Below the pieces are notes generated by a model. That model saw nothing but the letters and a program-made list of their open reading frames with translations, was not told the DNA's origin and did not search any database. A program made the translations under genes and the position numbers. A stretch of 34,410 bases of DNA from JBBIOU01 sp037443205. GTDB lineage: Bacteria > Bacteroidota > Bacteroidia > Flavobacteriales_D > UBA2798. Positions within the stretch are counted from its first letter, which is position 1, and every line of letters begins with the position of its first letter. Below, in pieces: positions 32,152-34,410 of this stretch. The stretch is from positions 1 to 34,410 of the forward strand of contig JBBIOU010000030.1 in assembly GCA_037443205.1 (NCBI GenBank). Reading direction: 5' to 3'.

Positions 32152-32895
32152 TTAATTATTTAAATTAATTTTAAGCATTAGTGAATTTGCAAACATATCG
32201 GCATTAGCATCTGAATATATGCCGCGTAATCCGATTAAATATCCGTATTTGAAACGATATGATAATGAATATTTTGGGTTTTTAAATTTTTTTTCGATAT
32301 CAATATTCAAAAAATATAAATTAAAATAATTAGATTGTTTAAAATAATATTTATGATTTGTATTGTATTTGTATATACTCACACTATATTCATTAGAATT
32401 TGGGAGTTTATTAAAGACTAATGTTTTGTAAAAATATATAAGATAACTTTCGGTTGTTAATCCTACAGAAATAGAAAAATTATTTAATTTTTTTAATAAA
32501 TTATTATACGTTAAAAAAAAACCTAAAGAATGATATAAAAAAGTGCTATGAGCTTTGTATTCAAATGGATTACGATTAGTATTATTTAGAACCGGTAATG
32601 AATCTTTGAAAAAATATTCTTTTGTTGCATATCTGTTTAAACCTATATTGTAATGAATAGCCATACTAAATTTAGTATTGAACGGAATATTATAAGCCAC
32701 GCCTGAAAAAGCGCATAGTTTAAGTATTCTTTTAGGGAGCCAATAGCTCTGCGGATAATATTCAGGTATTTGTGTAGGCGAATGAAATATTCCAAACAAT
32801 AGTCCAAATTTCTTTTTTCTACTCAAAGAATCATTTTGAGCATTTGCAAATGCAAGTATAAGACAAAAAACACCTGGTAAAACAGACTTTAGCAT
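32152..32895 (-). CDS. Putative outer-membrane beta-barrel protein, copy 1
   Basis: The 247-aa product has a signal peptide MLKSVLPGVFCLILAFANAQ, then barrel-like strands (FGLLFGIFHSPTQI, YRFKYGYLIGLRGIY) and no T9SS tail. It is a paralogue of 31013-31777: near identical in the leader, much diverged in the body. No family is recognised. It lies between the tail-fibre-like gene (8 bases) and the truncated lectin-like gene (2 bases). Confidence 0.75.
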   Translation of the reverse strand: MLKSVLPGVFCLILAFANAQNDSLSRKKKFGLLFGIFHSPTQIPEYYPQSYWLPKRILKLCAFSGVAYNIPFNTKFSMAIHYNIGLNRYATKEYFFKDSLPVLNNTNRNPFEYKAHSTFLYHSLGFFLTYNNLLKKLNNFSISVGLTTESYLIYFYKTLVFNKLPNSNEYSVSIYKYNTNHKYYFKQSNYFNLYFLNIDIEKKFKNPKYSLSYRFKYGYLIGLRGIYSDANADMFANSLMLKINLNN

Positions 32896-32903
32896 ACAAT
32901 ATA

Positions 32904-34352
32904 TTATTTGTCAATTAATTTTTCAAGGGCTTCTTGTAGTTTTTTAATTTTCTCTTCTTGTTCTAATAGGTATAACGTAAGTTCTTCAATTTTCTTTTGT
33001 TGTAATTTAATTACTTCTGAAACGGGTATTCCGTTTGTAACATATTCTTTTTCAGCTTTAAATTCGGGCAGGTGTTTGTTTTTATTTATATAATCTTTTA
33101 GTTCGCTCAATGACATTAATTTATATTTACCATCAAATACATAATCGCACCAATTGGCTGTTTCAACAACTACTTCTCTTGCTGCAATTGTACCATCAAC
33201 CGCCATTTGATAATTTGCAGGCACGCAAGTGCCAACAGCCAGTTTTCCGGTTACTGTTAAGTTAGATGGACCATTAGTATGACTTGAGTTACCAACAACG
33301 ACATCTTTACCACTATAATAGTTTAATAGCAAACTACCTGTGCCAAAGTTATCTATTATTGCATTGGCAGAATTATAACCCACTCTTAAAAAATTATTTG
33401 GGTCATTATTTCTAAAGAAACGGGCATCACCATTCACGTCTAATTTTAAGGGGCCAAAAGTGTAATTTAATCCCGGAGTAGCAGTTCCAATACCAACTTG
33501 CTCGTTAGCATTTATGGTGAAAACACCCGTATTAGTTTGACCTGTTTTATTAATAAAAAATCTATCGGTATTTGCGGTGGCGGCAATGTTCCATCGTGTA
33601 TTAGCAATAGTTTGTCCTTGTATATTTTGAAGCTGATCTTCAATAATTATAAAAGTAGTGTTATCGGGTGGAGGTGGACCACAATCAGTGCATGTTACTC
33701 CTCTAACATGTAATTTTGCAGCAGGATTTAGAGTACCTATACCCACACGCCCGGAATTATTGTTAATTATAGTGTTGAATGTAGAGATAGCTTGGCTCTG
33801 TAAAAATAAAGATCCATTATCTGAGTATATGTGGTTATTACCCGTAAGTTGATCTACTCCGCCAATCCAAATAGAGTTTAATCCTACTTTTAGTGAGTCG
33901 GTAATATTTAATACCTGTGTTTTTAATGAAAAAGCTTTAATACTATCCGTATTTAGTAAGCCCCAAAATTTGCTGTTACCAAAAACTTCAAGTTTATGAC
34001 TAGGGTTAATAATTCCTATGCCTACATTGCCGTTGGTTCCTGCATTCAAAATGGTGTTAAAATTAAAACCCGGTTTTGAATTAATTCTTAAGTCTTCGAT
34101 TGATGTAGAAATGCCATTGTAATTCCCGTCTTGCCCGAGAACAATATTGCCGTTTACATTTAATCTTGTGCTTGTCTTAATTGTATCGGCTTCTATTTTA
34201 TGTAAAACATTTATACCGGTAGAAGTAATAGTGCCGTTTATAATAACATCATGATTAGTGTATAAGGTATCACCTATTTCTGTCCAGTAGCTAGAATTTT
34301 GTGCACTTACTGTTGTATATAAGCAATTCAAAACACCCATGAATATAAGCAA
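32904..34352 (-). CDS. Tail-fibre-like surface protein with VGIG repeats and C-terminal coiled coil (5' end may lie beyond window)
   Basis: At least 482 aa. Hydrophobic leader (LLIFMGVLNCLYTTVSAQ), then at least three repeats of the type GNVGIGxxNPxxKLEVxG (about 110-125, 200-216, 286-312) as in phage tail-fibre or Bacteroidota surface proteins, a conserved C-terminal block (REVVVETANWCDYVFDGKY, LSELKDYINKNKHLPEF, VSEVIKLQQKKIEEL) and a coiled coil to the end. The last part looks like a trimerisation or self-chaperone module. There is no T9SS tail. The first frame codon is TTG, the first ATG is four codons later, and the frame stays open upstream through a C12 tract to the window edge, so the true start is uncertain. 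Confidence 0.8.
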   Translation of the reverse strand: MLIFMGVLNCLYTTVSAQNSSYWTEIGDTLYTNHDVIINGTITSTGINVLHKIEADTIKTSTRLNVNGNIVLGQDGNYNGISTSIEDLRINSKPGFNFNTILNAGTNGNVGIGIINPSHKLEVFGNSKFWGLLNTDSIKAFSLKTQVLNITDSLKVGLNSIWIGGVDQLTGNNHIYSDNGSLFLQSQAISTFNTIINNNSGRVGIGTLNPAAKLHVRGVTCTDCGPPPPDNTTFIIIEDQLQNIQGQTIANTRWNIAATANTDRFFINKTGQTNTGVFTINANEQVGIGTATPGLNYTFGPLKLDVNGDARFFRNNDPNNFLRVGYNSANAIIDNFGTGSLLLNYYSGKDVVVGNSSHTNGPSNLTVTGKLAVGTCVPANYQMAVDGTIAAREVVVETANWCDYVFDGKYKLMSLSELKDYINKNKHLPEFKAEKEYVTNGIPVSEVIKLQQKKIEELTLYLLEQEEKIKKLQEALEKLIDK

Positions 34353-34392
34353 AGATGTTTTAAATAGAATAAATTTTGGGCTTATTGTTTGC

Positions 34393-34404
34393 GGGGGGGG
34401 GGGG
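34393..34404. other. G12 homopolymer tract near the window end
   Basis: Twelve G in a row (C12 on the gene strand) lie about 40 bases upstream of the first listed start codon of the tail-fibre-like gene, in an open frame. It could be a phase-variable tract, or an artefact at a contig end. Confidence 0.7.
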
Positions 34405-34410
34405 AAGAAA

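Noticed and set aside
32904..34352. Prophage tail fibre
   Set aside because: VGIG repeats look like tail fibres, but there are no other phage genes, and such proteins are common on Bacteroidota surfaces next to T9SS genes.
1..34410. CRISPR arrays, tRNA, rRNA, insertion sequences, integrases
   Set aside because: No regularly spaced repeats, cloverleaf sequence, transposase or integrase frames were seen; the repeats present are gene duplications and short REP-like palindromes.

Overview
The window looks like a chromosomal piece of an AT-rich Bacteroidota genome, probably from an uncultivated or environmental lineage. Evidence: many secreted proteins ending in type IX secretion (T9SS) C-terminal sorting domains (YPNPA/YPNPG ... 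GxY ... K-rich end), the block PorG-like/UppS/BamA/OmpH/OmpH that I remember from Porphyromonas and relatives, and promoter-like TAnnTTTG boxes instead of sigma70 boxes. No rRNA, tRNA, CRISPR, transposase or phage gene was seen. Both window ends lie inside surface-protein genes and next to repeats, so this may be a whole contig broken at repeats or homopolymers.

Region 1 (1-9216, minus strand) holds surface and secreted proteins. A very large HEIGH-type metalloprotease/beta-helix protein is split by a one-base frameshift at a G8 tract (4047-9216; 1722 aa if repaired). It is followed by a tandem family: a ~420-aa protein with N-terminal lectin-like region, Ig/PKD-like domain and T9SS tail, each followed 3-4 bases later by a tiny protein that is only signal peptide plus T9SS tail. 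There are three large copies (the last cut by the window) and two small ones. The 3' halves are nearly identical at DNA level, the 5' halves diverged, and a hairpin is conserved in the signal-peptide codons of all three.

Region 2 (9456-22711) is core metabolism and envelope biogenesis: a double UspA protein; pdxJ with an esterase on the minus strand; then on the plus strand a CBS-domain protein, an Omp85-like protein, nadK, two tandem PorG-like proteins, uppS, bamA, two ompH/skp chaperones with a clear terminator, murI and a TrmH-type RNA methyltransferase. BamA, Skp and PorG would assemble the outer membrane and T9SS that export the proteins of regions 1 and 5.

Region 3 (22683-25833, minus) is a partial pseudaminic-acid operon, pseB-pseF-pseGH, with PseG fused to a PseH-like acetyltransferase and no pseC or pseI.

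Region 4 (25933-29525, plus) is a sulfur cassette: ArsR-type regulator, TauE/SafE permease, metallo-beta-lactamase/double-rhodanese protein (persulfide dioxygenase-like), and two half-size YeeE/YedE transporters, all overlapping or closely spaced.

Region 5 (29559-34410, minus) is a second surface-protein array built from a duplicated three-gene unit: a tail-fibre-like repeat/coiled-coil protein, a ~250-aa outer-membrane protein and a lectin-like T9SS protein. A deletion at a short shared sequence has fused the start of one lectin-like copy to the last 95 bases of a second tail-fibre-like copy, leaving a 93-aa remnant. No stretch over 300 bases lacks a gene; the longest gap is 9217-9455.
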